Source: Ramlibacter albus (GTDB lineage Bacteria > Pseudomonadota > Gammaproteobacteria > Burkholderiales > Burkholderiaceae_C). Taken from it: a stretch of 64,000 nucleotides of DNA. The notes beneath the pieces were generated by a model. The model had not been told where the DNA came from and did not search any database. It saw nothing but the letters and a program-made list of their open reading frames with translations. Below, in pieces: positions 39,483 to 49,137 of the stretch (position 1 is the first letter of the stretch; each line of letters opens with the position of its first letter). The stretch lies in the NCBI RefSeq assembly GCF_014297445.1, contig NZ_JACORU010000009.1:124001-188000 (forward strand). The letters are read 5' to 3'. The position numbers were made by a program, and so were the translations under genes.

Positions 39483-41843
39483 TCAGCTTTGCTGCGGCTC
39501 GTTGTTGTTGCCGGCCAGCGGCAGCTGCTGCTGCGACTGCTGGTCGGGCGACGCGGCGGCCGCCACTTCGGGGTTCTGCTGCTGCGGGCGCGGCGGGCGC
39601 TCGCCACGGTCGCCGCGGTCGCCGCGGTCGCCGCGGTCGCCACGGTCACCGCGGTCGCCACGATCACCGCGATCCCCACGGTCCCCGCGGTACTCGCCAC
39701 GCGGCTCGCGCTCGCGGCGCTCGCGCGGCTGCTCTTCGGGCATGCCGGCGGGACGCTCGGTCAGCGCCTTCATGGACAGCTTGACGCGGCCCTTGTCGTC
39801 CGTCTCCAGCACCTTGACCTTCACCACCTGGCCTTCGCTCAGGTAGTCGGTGACCTTCTCCACGCGCTCGTGCGCGATCTGGCTGATGTGCAGCAGGCCG
39901 TCCTTGCCGGGCAGCAGGTTGACCAGCGCGCCGAAGTCGAGGATCTTGGTGATGGGGCCTTCGTAGACCTTGCCCACTTCCACGTCGGCGGTGATCGCCT
40001 CGATGCGCTTCTTGGCCTCTTCGGCCTTCACGCTGTCGGTGGACGCGATCGTGATGGTGCCGTCTTCCGCGATGTCGATCTGCGTGCCCGTCTCCTCGGT
40101 CAGCGCGCGGATGACCGCGCCGCCCTTGCCGATGACGTCGCGGATCTTCTCCGGGTTGATCTTCATCGTGTACAGGCGCGGCGCGAAGTTGCTGATGTCG
40201 GCCTTGGCGCCGCCCAGCGCTTCCTGCATCTTGCCCAGGATGTGCATGCGCGCTTCCTTGGCCTGCGCCAGCGCGACCTGCATGATCTCCTTGGTGATGC
40301 CCTGGATCTTGATGTCCATCTGCAGGGCCGTGATGCCGTTGGTGGTGCCGGCCACCTTGAAGTCCATGTCGCCGAGGTGGTCCTCGTCGCCCAGGATGTC
40401 GGTGAGCACCGCGAAGCGGTTGCCTTCCTTGATCAGGCCCATGGCGATGCCCGCCACGTGCGCCTTCATCGGCACGCCGGCGTCCATCAGCGACAGGCAG
40501 CCGCCGCACACGGATGCCATCGACGAGGAACCGTTGGACTCGGTGATCTCGGAGACCACGCGCATCACGTACGGGAACTCTTCCTTAGACGGCAGCGCGG
40601 CGATCAGCGCGCGCTTGGCCAGGCGCCCGTGGCCCACTTCGCGGCGCTTGGTGCTGCCCATGCGGCCCACTTCACCGGTGGCGAAGGGAGGCATGTTGTA
40701 GTGGAACAGGAAGCGGTCGTGGAACTCGCCGGCCAGCGCGTCGATGCGCTGCGCGTCCTGCTCGGTGCCGAGCGTGGTGACCACGAGGGCCTGCGTCTCG
40801 CCGCGCGTGAACAGCGCGCTGCCGTGCGTGCGGGGCAGCACGCCGGTGCGGATCTCGATCGGGCGCACGGTGCGCGTGTCGCGGCCGTCGATGCGCGGCT
40901 CGCCATTGAGGATCTGGCTGCGCACGATGCGCGCCTCGATGTCGAACAGCAGGCCTTCGACCTTGATCGGGTCGAACTCGATGCCTTCTTCCTTGAGCGA
41001 CTGCATGACGCTGGCGGTGGCGTCGCGCAGGGCCTGCGTGCGGGCCTGCTTGCTGCGGATCTGGTAGGCGGCGCGGAACTTCTCTTCGGCGATCTGCGTG
41101 ACCTTGGCGATGAACGCCTCGTCCTTCGCGGGCGGCTGCCAGTCCCACACCGGCTTGCCGGCTTCGCGCACCAGCTCGTGGATGGCGTTGATGGCGATGT
41201 TGCCCTGCTCGTGGCCGTACACCACGGCACCCAGCATCACTTCCTCGGACAGGCCCGAGGCTTCGGACTCGACCATCAGCACGGCGCTTTCGGTGCCGGC
41301 GACGACGAGGTCCAGGTCGGACATCTTGCGGGCGGTGGGGCCCGGGTTCAGCACGTACTCGCCGTTGACGTAGCCCACGCGCGCCGCGCCGATGGGGCCG
41401 GCGAACGGGATGCCGGAGATGGCCAGCGCGGCCGACGTGCCGATCATGGCCGCGATGTCGGCGTCCACCTCGGGGTTCAGCGAGATGGTGTGGATGACCA
41501 CGTGCACTTCGTTGAAGAAGCCCTCGGGGAACAGCGGGCGGATCGGGCGGTCGATGAGGCGGCTGGTCAGGGTTTCAAGCTCGCTCGGCTTGGCTTCCCG
41601 CTTGAAGAAGCTGCCGGGGATCTTGCCGGCGGCGTAGGTCTTCTCGATGTAGTCGACGGTCAGCGGGAAGAAGTCCTGCCCCGGCTTGGCGTTCCTGGAT
41701 GCGACGACGGTGGCCAGCACCACGGTGTCGTCGATGTCCACCAGCACGGCGCCGGAGGCCTGGCGCGCGATCTCGCCGGTTTCCAGCTTGACGGTGTGGT
41801 TGCCCCACTGGAAGATCTTGGTGACTTTGTTGAAGATGCTCAT
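39483..41843 (-). CDS. pnp: Polyribonucleotide nucleotidyltransferase (PNPase) with RGD-repeat tail
   Basis: 786 aa, longer than the usual ~700. Phosphorolytic 3'-5' exoribonuclease: two RNase PH domains (about 15-145 and 325-465), a KH domain with GKGG (about 555-615) and an S1 domain (about 620-690). The start ATG 41843 gives the standard [20 protein letters not shown]. The extra C-terminus (about 700-786) is Arg/Glu-rich, contains nine consecutive RGD triplets ending in RGE, then a Gln/Asn-rich end. Downstream of rpsO, as in most proteobacteria. Confidence 0.97.
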   Translation of the reverse strand: MSIFNKVTKIFQWGNHTVKLETGEIARQASGAVLVDIDDTVVLATVVASRNAKPGQDFFPLTVDYIEKTYAAGKIPGSFFKREAKPSELETLTSRLIDRPIRPLFPEGFFNEVHVVIHTISLNPEVDADIAAMIGTSAALAISGIPFAGPIGAARVGYVNGEYVLNPGPTARKMSDLDLVVAGTESAVLMVESEASGLSEEVMLGAVVYGHEQGNIAINAIHELVREAGKPVWDWQPPAKDEAFIAKVTQIAEEKFRAAYQIRSKQARTQALRDATASVMQSLKEEGIEFDPIKVEGLLFDIEARIVRSQILNGEPRIDGRDTRTVRPIEIRTGVLPRTHGSALFTRGETQALVVTTLGTEQDAQRIDALAGEFHDRFLFHYNMPPFATGEVGRMGSTKRREVGHGRLAKRALIAALPSKEEFPYVMRVVSEITESNGSSSMASVCGGCLSLMDAGVPMKAHVAGIAMGLIKEGNRFAVLTDILGDEDHLGDMDFKVAGTTNGITALQMDIKIQGITKEIMQVALAQAKEARMHILGKMQEALGGAKADISNFAPRLYTMKINPEKIRDVIGKGGAVIRALTEETGTQIDIAEDGTITIASTDSVKAEEAKKRIEAITADVEVGKVYEGPITKILDFGALVNLLPGKDGLLHISQIAHERVEKVTDYLSEGQVVKVKVLETDDKGRVKLSMKALTERPAGMPEEQPRERREREPRGEYRGDRGDRGDRGDRGDRGDRGDRGDRGDRGERPPRPQQQNPEVAAAASPDQQSQQQLPLAGNNNEPQQS
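39600..39689 (-). repeat. Ten 9-bp tandem units encoding (RGD)9-RGE in PNPase
   Basis: Ten 9-bp units encode nine RGD triplets and one RGE. The units differ mainly at third codon positions (Arg CGC/CGT, Gly GGC/GGT/GGG, Asp GAC/GAT), so the repeat is partly degenerate and maintained at protein level. Confidence 0.85.
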
Positions 41844-41983
41844 GTTCGGCTCTCTTGTTCTAGGTTGAGAGAAGGAGCTTCGGGAATCGAACACGATGCC
41901 ATTCCATCAGGGTCCCGGGTGCTGCCGGAGGGCCTTGGTGGAATGACACAGCGCGCGTTCTTTTCCTTTGGCTCGAAATGACA

Positions 41984-42016
41984 ACGCCTGAGCTAGCTGC
42001 GGGCCAACCCAGGCGT
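41984..42016 (-). terminator. Hairpin in the rpsO-pnp gap
   Basis: On the transcribed strand ACGCCTG pairs with CAGGCGT around a 19-nt loop, followed by TTGTCATTT. It lies 20 bp after the rpsO stop. In E. coli the same gap carries a leaky terminator and RNase III processing site that regulate pnp; a similar role is plausible here but not shown. Confidence 0.45.
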
Positions 42017-42036
42017 GCTTGTCATGTGCGGTGCGC

Positions 42037-42300
42037 TTACTTGCGCAGGCCCAGTTTGCCGATCAGGGCCGTGTAGCGCTCGGCGTCCTTGTTCTTCAGG
42101 TAGGCCAGCAGGCGCTTGCGCTGGTTGACCATGTTCAGCAGGCCGCGGCGACCGTGGTGGTCCTTGGCGTGCGTCTTGAAGTGGGGCGTGAGCTCGTTGA
42201 TGCGGGCGGTGAGAAGCGCGACTTGCACTTCGGGGCTGCCGGTATCGGTGGCGGAGCGGGCGTGGGCCTTGACGACCTCGGCCTTGTTGATGGCGGTCAT
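42037..42300 (-). CDS. rpsO: 30S ribosomal protein S15
   Basis: 87 aa. The conserved [20 protein letters not shown] and [12 protein letters not shown] segments contact 16S rRNA and identify S15. Start fixed by family length and an AAGGAA-type site. Upstream gene of the rpsO-pnp pair. Confidence 0.98.
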   Translation of the reverse strand: MTAINKAEVVKAHARSATDTGSPEVQVALLTARINELTPHFKTHAKDHHGRRGLLNMVNQRKRLLAYLKNKDAERYTALIGKLGLRK

Positions 42301-42393
42301 AGTCTTCCTTGGGGTTACTTGCGAATGGCCCGGGAATGCGGGCCACCGTGTGTGGCTGCGGGAGTGCAGAACCGGGCGATTATAACGGAAGCG

Positions 42394-42422
42394 GTCATCC
42401 CGGGCTTGGCCCGGGATCCATC
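42394..42422 (+). repeat. 29-bp palindromic repeat, copy B
   Basis: GTCATCCCGGG-CTTGG-CCCGGGAT-CCATC, related to copies A and C, with the stem ATCCCGGG/CCCGGGAT. It overlaps the last base of the aminotransferase stop codon and lies upstream of the rpsO promoter region. Confidence 0.75.
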
Positions 42423-43573
42423 TAGCCCAGCCAGCGGCGCAGCCGGTGGACGCCTTCTTCCAGGCGATGGACGTCCCTGGAAGCGAAGCACCAGCGCAGC
42501 CAGCCATTGGCTTCCGGCGCGAAGGCGTTGCCCGGGGCAATGCCGACGCCCGCCTCGCGAACGAGCCGCTTGGCGAGGTCGAGCGAGTCACCGAAGCCGT
42601 CGAGCTTGAAGAACGCGTACATGCCGCCTTTCGCGGACTCCACCTCGATGCCGGGCACCTTCCGGAGCAAAGGCACCAGCGTGTCGCGGCAGAGCTTGAG
42701 GTGCTGCACGACGCGGGGCGTCACGTCGTCGGTCCGCTCGACCGCCACCACGCCCGCGCGCTGCGTGAACACGCTCGCGCACGAGGTGTTGAACTCGATC
42801 AGCTTGCCCATCGCATGCGTCATGCTGGGCGGCATGACCAGCCAGCCGAGGCGCCAGCCCGTCATGAGGAAGCTCTTGGAGAAGCTGTGCGCGACGACGA
42901 GGCGGTCTTCCGGCTCGGCGATGTCGAGGAACGACGGCGCGCAGCGGTTAGGCGTTTCTTCGTAATAGAGGCGCTCGTAGACCTCGTCCGCGAGGATCCA
43001 CGTGCCGGTGCGGCGGCAGTGCTCGAGGATGGCGCGCTGCTCCTCGTGCGTGAGGGTCCAGCCCGTCGGGTTGTTCGGGGCATTCACCACCAGCAGCTTC
43101 GTGCCGGGCGTCACGGCGGCCAGCAGCTCCTGCAGGTCCAGCTTCCATGCGCCGCCGTGCGGATGCAGCGACACACGCCTTAGCTTCGCGCCCAGGATCA
43201 GCGGCTGCGCGGTGAGGTTGGGCCACACCGGCGTGACGCACACGACCTCGTCGCCCGCGTCCACCAGCGCCTGCACCGCGAGCATCAGCGCGTTGACGCC
43301 GCCCGAGGTGATCGCGATGCGGTCCGGGGACACCGGCTTGTGCAGCCGGCTCGTGTACTTCGCCACGGCCTCGCGCAGCTCGGGCAGCCCCAGGTTGTGC
43401 GCGTAGAAGGTCTCCCCCTGGCGCAGCGATTCGATGGCCGCCTCGCGAATGAACTCCGGCGTGACCTCGTCGCTCTCGCCGAACCAGAAGGCCAGCACGT
43501 CGCTGCGGCCGATGCCGGCGTTGGCGACTTCACGGATCTTGGACTCTTCGAGGTTCTGGATGGCGGTGCGCAT
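42422..43573 (-). CDS. PLP-dependent aminotransferase (class I/II)
   Basis: 383 aa fold-type I aminotransferase. The PLP-binding lysine is in [15 protein letters not shown], the cofactor Asp/Tyr in [12 protein letters not shown], and NAPNNPTGW holds the Asn that contacts the pyridine oxygen. The [15 protein letters not shown] opening resembles aspartate/aromatic aminotransferase-like enzymes. Amino donor and acceptor cannot be told from sequence. The gene follows a periplasmic binding protein by 13 bp, so the binding protein's ligand may be its substrate. Confidence 0.9.
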   Translation of the reverse strand: MRTAIQNLEESKIREVANAGIGRSDVLAFWFGESDEVTPEFIREAAIESLRQGETFYAHNLGLPELREAVAKYTSRLHKPVSPDRIAITSGGVNALMLAVQALVDAGDEVVCVTPVWPNLTAQPLILGAKLRRVSLHPHGGAWKLDLQELLAAVTPGTKLLVVNAPNNPTGWTLTHEEQRAILEHCRRTGTWILADEVYERLYYEETPNRCAPSFLDIAEPEDRLVVAHSFSKSFLMTGWRLGWLVMPPSMTHAMGKLIEFNTSCASVFTQRAGVVAVERTDDVTPRVVQHLKLCRDTLVPLLRKVPGIEVESAKGGMYAFFKLDGFGDSLDLAKRLVREAGVGIAPGNAFAPEANGWLRWCFASRDVHRLEEGVHRLRRWLG

Positions 43574-43586
43574 CCCGCGATTGTGC

Positions 43587-44846
43587 TCAGGGCTGCTTCA
43601 TCGTGCAGTTGTGGGGCATTTCGGCCTGCGCGGGCGCAATGTTCTTGACCACGCGGAAGCCGTAACCCGAGCCTTCGACGTCGAACTTCACGCCGGGCGT
43701 GCCCTGCCTGTCCATCACGCCAACGACGAGCGACTGCTGGAACTGGTGGTCGGCCGCGCGCATCGCGCCGCCCTGCCCGGCGAATTTCACGCTCGACTTC
43801 TCGAGCGCGGCCGCGAGCGGGCCCGCTTCCACCGTGCCGGCCTTCTCGATGGACTGCGCCAGCGTCTCGATGAGGAGTTGCATGCGCATGTGCACGTAGT
43901 CGTCGGCGGGCTTCGGAAACTTCTGGCGGAAGGACTGGTAGAACGCTTCGCTCTCCTGGGTCGGCACGTTGGGCAGCCAGTCGGCCACGGCAACCACCTT
44001 GCCGATGCCCGCGTCACCGATGGCCGCCGGCGCGCCCAGCGCGTTGCCGTAGAACGTGTAGAACTTGCCCTCGAAACCGGCCTCGCGCGCGGCCTTCACC
44101 AGCAGCGTGAGGTCGTTGCTGAAGTTGCCCGTGATCACCGCGTCGGCGCCGCTCGCCTTGATCTTGGCCGCGTACGGCGCGAAGTCCTTGATGCGCATCA
44201 GCGGGTGCAATTCGTCCGCGGCCACGCGCACGTCGGGGCGCTGCTCCGCGAGCTGCCGCTTCGCCTCGCGCGTGACGGCATGGCCGAAGCTGTAGTCGGG
44301 ATTGATGAGGTAGACCGACTTCACGGCCTTGTCCTCGCGCAGCACGGACATCAGCGCCGTCATGCGCATGTCGGCGTGCGCATCGAAGCGGAAGTGCCAG
44401 TAGCTGCACTTCTCGTTGGTGAGGATGGGGTCGACGGCCGAATAGTTGAGGAACACGACGCGGCGCGCAGGCTCGCGTTCGTTGTGCTTGTTGACGGCTT
44501 CGATGATCGATGCCGCCACCGCCGACGAATTGCCCTGCAGGATGACGCGTGCGCCGTCGTCGATGGCGGACTTCAGCGCCGAGAGCGCTTCCTCGCTCTG
44601 GCCCTTGCTGTCGTAGCGCACCAGTTCCAGCGCGCGGGCACCTTCACGCGTCTTGACGCCGCCGCGCTGGTTGACGCGCTCCACGGCCCACGCGAGGTTG
44701 CGGAAGACCGCTTCGCCGCCGTTGGCGTTGCCGCCGGACAGGCCCTCGATCATCGCCAGCTTCACGGGCGCCTGCGCGAACGCGAAAGCGGGAACAAATA
44801 GGGCTGCGCCCAGGGCTTTCAAGAGCCCTTTTTTCAGGATTTTCAC
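43587..44846 (-). CDS. Amino-acid-type (HAAT/LivK-like) ABC substrate-binding protein
   Basis: 419 aa with signal peptide MKILKKGLLKALGAALFVPA cut near AFAFAQA. Type I periplasmic-binding fold (LAMIEGLSGGNANGGEAVFR; VYLINPDYSFGHA; GADAVITGNFSNDL). It starts with GTG. No permease or ATPase genes adjoin it. It precedes the aminotransferase in a probable two-gene operon. It is unlike the shorter binding protein at 5341-6474. Confidence 0.9.
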   Translation of the reverse strand: MKILKKGLLKALGAALFVPAFAFAQAPVKLAMIEGLSGGNANGGEAVFRNLAWAVERVNQRGGVKTREGARALELVRYDSKGQSEEALSALKSAIDDGARVILQGNSSAVAASIIEAVNKHNEREPARRVVFLNYSAVDPILTNEKCSYWHFRFDAHADMRMTALMSVLREDKAVKSVYLINPDYSFGHAVTREAKRQLAEQRPDVRVAADELHPLMRIKDFAPYAAKIKASGADAVITGNFSNDLTLLVKAAREAGFEGKFYTFYGNALGAPAAIGDAGIGKVVAVADWLPNVPTQESEAFYQSFRQKFPKPADDYVHMRMQLLIETLAQSIEKAGTVEAGPLAAALEKSSVKFAGQGGAMRAADHQFQQSLVVGVMDRQGTPGVKFDVEGSGYGFRVVKNIAPAQAEMPHNCTMKQP

Positions 44847-44995
44847 GGAGGTCCTTCCCCTTGAATTGCGCCGCGGCGTGCACAGATGTGGGCCATGCGG
44901 CGATCACGATGAGAGCCGCGCAGTTTAAGTGCCGGGTGGTACCCGATCGTGCCATCCGCATTGCTTTCAACGACAGACGTCTCAAGGAGCCGACC

Positions 44996-45376
44996 ATGTT
45001 CTTCGCCCCCGCCATCACCACCCGCGGTTTCGTTCCTGCCACCCGCGCTTTCGACCGCAACTTCGAGCGCTTCGTGAACGACGTGTTCGCCGCGCCGGCC
45101 TACCGTTCGTTCAACGTCACCCAGGACGACAAGGCCTGGACCGTGACGCTGGACCTGCCGGGCGTCTCGCGTGAGGAACTCGACCTGCAAGTCGAGGGCG
45201 CCGTGGTGCGCATCGCCACCAAGGAAGGTGCCAAGCGCCAGTTCAAGGCCGCCTACGAGCTGGCCGACGAGATCGACGCGGACGCGACCGAGGCGACGCT
45301 CGAGAACGGCGTGCTGACGCTGAAGCTGGCCAAGAAGGTGCCGGTGTCCAACGCCCGCACGATCGCGATCAGGTAA
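44996..45376 (+). CDS. Small heat-shock protein (Hsp20/alpha-crystallin family)
   Basis: 126 aa. An alpha-crystallin domain occupies about residues 33-126 ([32 protein letters not shown], the canonical GVLTL strand). The N-terminal arm is short and the C-terminal I-x-I anchor is reduced to TIAIR. A holdase chaperone role is inferred from the family. AAGGAG precedes the ATG. No sigma-32-type promoter was convincing. Its last 8 bp overlap tsaD convergently. Confidence 0.9.
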   Translation: MFFAPAITTRGFVPATRAFDRNFERFVNDVFAAPAYRSFNVTQDDKAWTVTLDLPGVSREELDLQVEGAVVRIATKEGAKRQFKAAYELADEIDADATEATLENGVLTLKLAKKVPVSNARTIAIR

Positions 45377-46409
45377 GTCCGCCGACCTCGGCCAACGGCC
45401 ACCGCGGTTTCACGTCGAACGTGTAGACCTCGGTGGCTTCTTCCTTGTGCGCCTGCAAGCGCATCGCCGCGGCCATCGCGATCATCGCGCCGTTGTCGGT
45501 GCACAGGTGCAGCTCGGGGTAGTGGACGCGCACGCCGCGCTTCGCACACGCGGCATTCAACTGCTCGCGCAGCAGACGGTTGGCGCCCACGCCACCGGCG
45601 ACCACGATGCGCTTCTCGCCGGTCTGGTCCAGCGCGGCAAGAGACTTCTTCACCAGCACTTCCACGATCGCGGCCTGCGTCGAAGCCGCGAGGTCGGCCT
45701 TGTGCGCCTCGAGCTCGCTGCCGAGCTTCTTCGCCTGCGTCAGCACGGCCGTCTTCAGCCCGGCGAACGAGAAGTCGAGGTTGCCGCTGTGCAGCAGCGG
45801 GCGCGGCAGCTTGAACGCGTCGCCCCGGCCCTGCTCCGACAGCTTCGACAAGGCAGGACCGCCGGGATAACCCAAGCCGAGCAGCTTGGCCGACTTGTCG
45901 AATGCCTCGCCGGCCGCGTCGTCGATCGTTTCGCCCAGCAGCTCGTAGTCCCCGACGGAGGCAACGCGCATCAACTGCGTGTGCCCGCCGGAGACCAGCA
46001 GCGCCACGAACGGAAACTCCGGCGGGTCCACGCTCAGGAACGGCGACAACAAGTGCCCTTCGAGGTGATGCACGCCAAGGATCGGCTTGCCGAGCGCAGC
46101 GCCGAGCGCGCACGCCACACCGGCACCCACGAGCAGCGCCCCCGCCAGCCCCGGCCCGCGCGTGTACGCGACGACATCCACGTCGCGCAGGTCGCACTTC
46201 GCCTCGCCCAGCACATGCCGCGCCAGCGGCAGCACGCGCCGGATGTGGTCGCGGCTGGCCAGCTCCGGCACCACGCCACCGTACGCCTGGTGCATTTCGA
46301 TCTGGCTGTGCAGCGCCTGCGAACGCAGCTTCGGCACGCCGGCGCCGGCGGCGTCGACAAGCGCCACGCCGGTTTCATCGCAGGACGACTCGATCCCCAA
46401 TACAAGCAT
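45369..46409 (-). CDS. tsaD: tRNA N6-adenosine threonylcarbamoyltransferase TsaD
   Basis: 346 aa, the Kae1-type ASKHA enzyme that transfers threonylcarbamoyl to A37 of ANN-decoding tRNAs. The N-terminal [17 protein letters not shown] and the metal-binding [16 protein letters not shown] (family motif HxxxGGVVPExASRxH) are present, as is [12 protein letters not shown]. Standard length. Convergent with the small heat-shock gene and divergent from nasR. Confidence 0.97.
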   Translation of the reverse strand: MLVLGIESSCDETGVALVDAAGAGVPKLRSQALHSQIEMHQAYGGVVPELASRDHIRRVLPLARHVLGEAKCDLRDVDVVAYTRGPGLAGALLVGAGVACALGAALGKPILGVHHLEGHLLSPFLSVDPPEFPFVALLVSGGHTQLMRVASVGDYELLGETIDDAAGEAFDKSAKLLGLGYPGGPALSKLSEQGRGDAFKLPRPLLHSGNLDFSFAGLKTAVLTQAKKLGSELEAHKADLAASTQAAIVEVLVKKSLAALDQTGEKRIVVAGGVGANRLLREQLNAACAKRGVRVHYPELHLCTDNGAMIAMAAAMRLQAHKEEATEVYTFDVKPRWPLAEVGGLT

Positions 46410-46450
46410 GGCCCGAGTCTAAGCGGGCACGCCTTTTGCTGTGGGTGTGG

Positions 46451-47671
46451 GTGAAATCCGGAACCAGTTTCCTCCTGGCCGCCCGCCAGTGCGAGATCGC
46501 CGAGCTCGAGCAGCTCGCGCAAAGCAGCGTGCTCGTGACCGTTATCGCGCGCTTCATCCATGCCCTGCAGCGCGAGCGGGGCATGTCGAACATCTACCTG
46601 AGCTCGGGCGGGGCGCGCTTCTCGCAGCAGCGCGCCGAGCAGGTCGCTGCGAGCACTCACGCCGAGCTGGCGGTACGGGCCGAGTTCGAGAAGCTCGATA
46701 CCGAAGGCTTTCGCGTGCGCAACGGCGCGCGCCTGTTCAGCCGCGTCGCCGTGGTCGTGCATGCCTGCGACGGGCTGCCCGCCCTGCGGGCGCGGGTCGC
46801 GAACCATGCGCTCAGCGCCGAGGAAGCCGCGAACGCGTTCGCCAAGCTCATCTCCGGCCTGCTTGCCGTCGTGTACGAAGCAGCGGACGCCGCGACCGAC
46901 CCCGAAATCTCGCGCGCGCTCGTGGCCCTCTTCAATTTCATGCAGGGCAAGGAATACGCGGGGCAGGAACGCGCGCTCGGCGCCCGTGCCTTTGCGTCGG
47001 GCGCCATCGAGCCCGGCACCGTGCAGCAATGGCGCCACCTGGTCGAGTCGCAGGACGCCAACTTCCAGGCCTTCGCCGACTTCTCCGACCCCCAGGTCCT
47101 GCGCGTGCACCAGGCCAGCCGCTCGGTGGCCGTGCTGGAGGAGCTGGACAAGCTGCGCGGCATCGCGCGCGCAGGCGGCGTGCTCGACACCGAGCTCACG
47201 CAGCACTGGTACGAGACAGCCTCGCAGCGCATCGATGCGATGAAGGTCGTCGAGGACTTCCTCACGGCCCACCTGCGGTCGCTTTGCGAGAGCCGGATCG
47301 CGCAGGCGCGCACCGAATTGCACGACCAGCGCGCCCAACTGCACGAATTGGCGGCGCGCGCGCCCCAGCCCGATGCTGCAGGCACCACACCCTACGGGCC
47401 CCAGCTTGAACGCTCGATCCTCGCGATGGTGCAGGAGCAGGCCCGCCGCCTGCAGGCGATGGGTGACGAGCTCGAATCGGTGCGCGCGACGCTCAACGAG
47501 CGCAAGGTCGTCGAGCGCGCCAAGGGCCTGCTCATGGCGCATCGCGGCCTCAGCGAAGACGAGGCGTACAAGGCGCTGCGCCAGATGGCGATGAACCAGA
47601 ACAAGCGGCTGGTCGACGTGGCCAATGCGGTGCTGTCACTGGCCGATGTGCTCCCTGGTGGTGCGCGCTAG
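46451..47671 (+). CDS. nasR: Nitrate-responsive antitermination regulator NasR (NIT-ANTAR)
   Basis: About 406 aa. The N-terminal NIT domain (about 25-270) includes IARFIHALQRERGMSNIYLS, the region that binds nitrate or nitrite in Klebsiella NasR. The C-terminal ANTAR RNA-binding domain is seen in ERAKGLLMAHRGLSEDEAYK and ALRQMAMNQNKRLVDVANAV. There is no nearby ATG; GTG at 46451 gives a complete NIT domain, with GTG 46445 or TTG 46436 as alternatives. Family function: on binding nitrate it binds a leader hairpin and prevents termination. The leader immediately downstream has exactly those parts. Confidence 0.92.
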   Translation: MKSGTSFLLAARQCEIAELEQLAQSSVLVTVIARFIHALQRERGMSNIYLSSGGARFSQQRAEQVAASTHAELAVRAEFEKLDTEGFRVRNGARLFSRVAVVVHACDGLPALRARVANHALSAEEAANAFAKLISGLLAVVYEAADAATDPEISRALVALFNFMQGKEYAGQERALGARAFASGAIEPGTVQQWRHLVESQDANFQAFADFSDPQVLRVHQASRSVAVLEELDKLRGIARAGGVLDTELTQHWYETASQRIDAMKVVEDFLTAHLRSLCESRIAQARTELHDQRAQLHELAARAPQPDAAGTTPYGPQLERSILAMVQEQARRLQAMGDELESVRATLNERKVVERAKGLLMAHRGLSEDEAYKALRQMAMNQNKRLVDVANAVLSLADVLPGGAR

Positions 47672-47676
47672 CAAGT

Positions 47677-47692
47677 TGGCACGGTCCCTGCT
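47677..47692 (+). promoter_or_regulatory. -24/-12 (sigma-54) promoter of nrtABD
   Basis: TGGCACG-GTCC-CTGCT matches the consensus TGGCACG-N4-TTGCW with one difference. It lies 5 bp after the nasR stop and predicts a transcript start near 47703. Sigma-54 with NtrC drives the equivalent Klebsiella nasF promoter. Confidence 0.75.
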
Positions 47693-47709
47693 TTGAGGTT
47701 GGTCAAGGC

Positions 47710-47729
47710 AAGCGCCAAAGGTGGCGCTT
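47710..47729 (+). promoter_or_regulatory. ANTAR-target hairpin in the nrtA leader
   Basis: AAGCGCC-AAAGGT-GGCGCTT forms a perfect 7-bp stem with a 6-nt loop. The loop has A at position 1 and G at position 4, the two bases known to be conserved in ANTAR-protein targets. It lies about 7 nt from the predicted transcript start and 19 bp before the terminator. Confidence 0.75.
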
Positions 47730-47748
47730 CAAGGTTACCCAACTGGAC

Positions 47749-47800
47749 AACGGCGTCCATCCCCGCTCGGCAGCCCTGCCGGCGTGCGATGGACGCCGTT
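47749..47800 (+). terminator. Intrinsic terminator in the nrtA leader (NasR-controlled)
   Basis: A perfect 13-bp stem AACGGCGTCCATC/GATGGACGCCGTT encloses a 26-nt region with its own small hairpin (CGGCAG-CC-CTGCCG), followed by TTTCCTTTT. It precedes nrtA by 41 bp and would stop transcription unless NasR binds the upstream hairpin. Confidence 0.8.
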
Positions 47801-47841
47801 TCCTTTTGCCCGATTTCTTTTTCTCGCCAAGGAGCACGACG

Positions 47842-49137
47842 ATGCAAAGCAAACAGAACACGATCAACCGCCGCACGGTCCTCAAGGCCGCGGCCGGCGC
47901 CACGCTCACGGGGGCGCTGCCCACGATCGTCATGGCGCAGGGCACCGCACTGGAGACCAAGGCCGCCAAGCTGGGCTTCATTGCGCTCACCGACGCCGCG
48001 CCGCTGTTCGTGGCCGACGAGAAGGGCTTCTTCAAGAAGCACGGCATGACCGAGGTGGAGGTGCTCAAGCAGGCTTCGTGGGGCGCCACGCGCGACAACC
48101 TCGTGCTGGGCTCCAAGGCCAACGGCATCGACGGCGCGCACATCCTCTCGCCGATGCCCTACCTCATCACCACCGGCGCCGTCACGGCCAACAACGTGCC
48201 CACGCCGATGGTCATCCTGGCGCGCCTGAACCTCGGCGGCCAGTGCATCTCGGTCGCCGAGGAATACAAGTCGCTGAAGGTCGGCGTCGACACCAAGGAC
48301 TTCGGCAAGGCCCTGCTCGCCAAGCGCGTGAAGACCGGCAAGCCGGTGAACGCGGCCATGACCTTCCCCGGCGGTACGCACGACATGTGGATCCGCTACT
48401 GGATGGCGGCGGGCGGCGTGGACCCCAACAAGGACATCAACACCATCGTGGTGCCCCCGCCCCAGATGGTGGCGAACATGAAGGTCGGCAGCATGGACAG
48501 CTTCTGCGTGTGCGAGCCGTGGAACCTGCAGCTGATCCACCAGAAGATCGGCTACACGGCCATCACCACCAGCGAGCTGTGGATGAACCACCCGGAGAAG
48601 GCGCTGGGCATGCGCGCCGACTGGGTGCAGGCCAACCCCAACTCCGCCAAGGCGCTCGTCAAGGCGGTGATGGAAGCGCAGATGTGGTGCGAGGACCCGA
48701 AGAACCGCGCCGAGGTGGCCGAGATCTGCTCGCGCCGCCGCTGGATCAACGCGCCGCTGGAGGACGTGCTCGATCGCGTGAAGGGCGACTTCGACTACGG
48801 CACCGGCCGCGTGGAGAAGAACAGCAAGTTCCAGATGCGCTACTGGAAGGACCAGGCGAGCTACCCGTTCCAGAGCCACGACCTTTGGTTCCTCACGGAG
48901 AACCAGCGCTGGGGCTACCTGCCGTCCAACCTCGACACCAAGGCGCTCATCGCCAAGGTGAACCGCGAGGACATCTGGCGCGCGGCGGCCAAGGAGCTGG
49001 GTGTGGCGGCGGCGGACATCCCGTCGTCTACGTCGCGCGGTGTGGAGAAGTTCTTCGACGGCAAGGTGTTCGACCCGGCCAACCCGAAGAAGTACCTCGA
49101 CTCTCTGACCATCAAGTACATCAAAGGGGCTGCGTGA
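47842..49137 (+). CDS. nrtA: Nitrate ABC transporter substrate-binding protein
   Basis: 431 aa, NrtA/CmpA family. A twin-arginine-type signal (INRRTVLKAAAGATLTGALP) shows export, separating it from the cytoplasmic sensor NasS. Segments LGFIALTDAAPLFVADEKGFF and LNLGGQCISVAEEYK are typical of nitrate-binding proteins. AAGGAG precedes the ATG. It is the first gene behind the NasR leader, and its stop overlaps the permease start by one base (TGATG). Confidence 0.93.
   Translation: MQSKQNTINRRTVLKAAAGATLTGALPTIVMAQGTALETKAAKLGFIALTDAAPLFVADEKGFFKKHGMTEVEVLKQASWGATRDNLVLGSKANGIDGAHILSPMPYLITTGAVTANNVPTPMVILARLNLGGQCISVAEEYKSLKVGVDTKDFGKALLAKRVKTGKPVNAAMTFPGGTHDMWIRYWMAAGGVDPNKDINTIVVPPPQMVANMKVGSMDSFCVCEPWNLQLIHQKIGYTAITTSELWMNHPEKALGMRADWVQANPNSAKALVKAVMEAQMWCEDPKNRAEVAEICSRRRWINAPLEDVLDRVKGDFDYGTGRVEKNSKFQMRYWKDQASYPFQSHDLWFLTENQRWGYLPSNLDTKALIAKVNREDIWRAAAKELGVAAADIPSSTSRGVEKFFDGKVFDPANPKKYLDSLTIKYIKGAA

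Noticed and set aside
39600..39689. Tandem 9-bp units as a possible CRISPR or minisatellite
   Set aside because: There are no spacers; the units are in frame and encode RGD triplets of PNPase.
45369..45376. The 8-bp convergent overlap of the small heat-shock gene and tsaD as a regulatory device
   Set aside because: Such short tail-to-tail overlaps are common and no terminator or conserved structure is visible there.
47690..47709. A second hexaloop hairpin (GCTTTGA/TCAAGGC, loop GGTTGG) as the first of a two-hairpin ANTAR motif
   Set aside because: Its loop lacks the A1 and G4 bases, and most of it lies upstream of the transcript start predicted from the sigma-54 promoter. It could matter only for read-through from nasR.
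47842..49137. NasS-type cytoplasmic nitrate sensor
   Set aside because: The protein has a clear twin-arginine-type export signal and is followed by permease and ATPase genes, so it is a transport receptor; the regulator here is NasR, not NasS-NasT.
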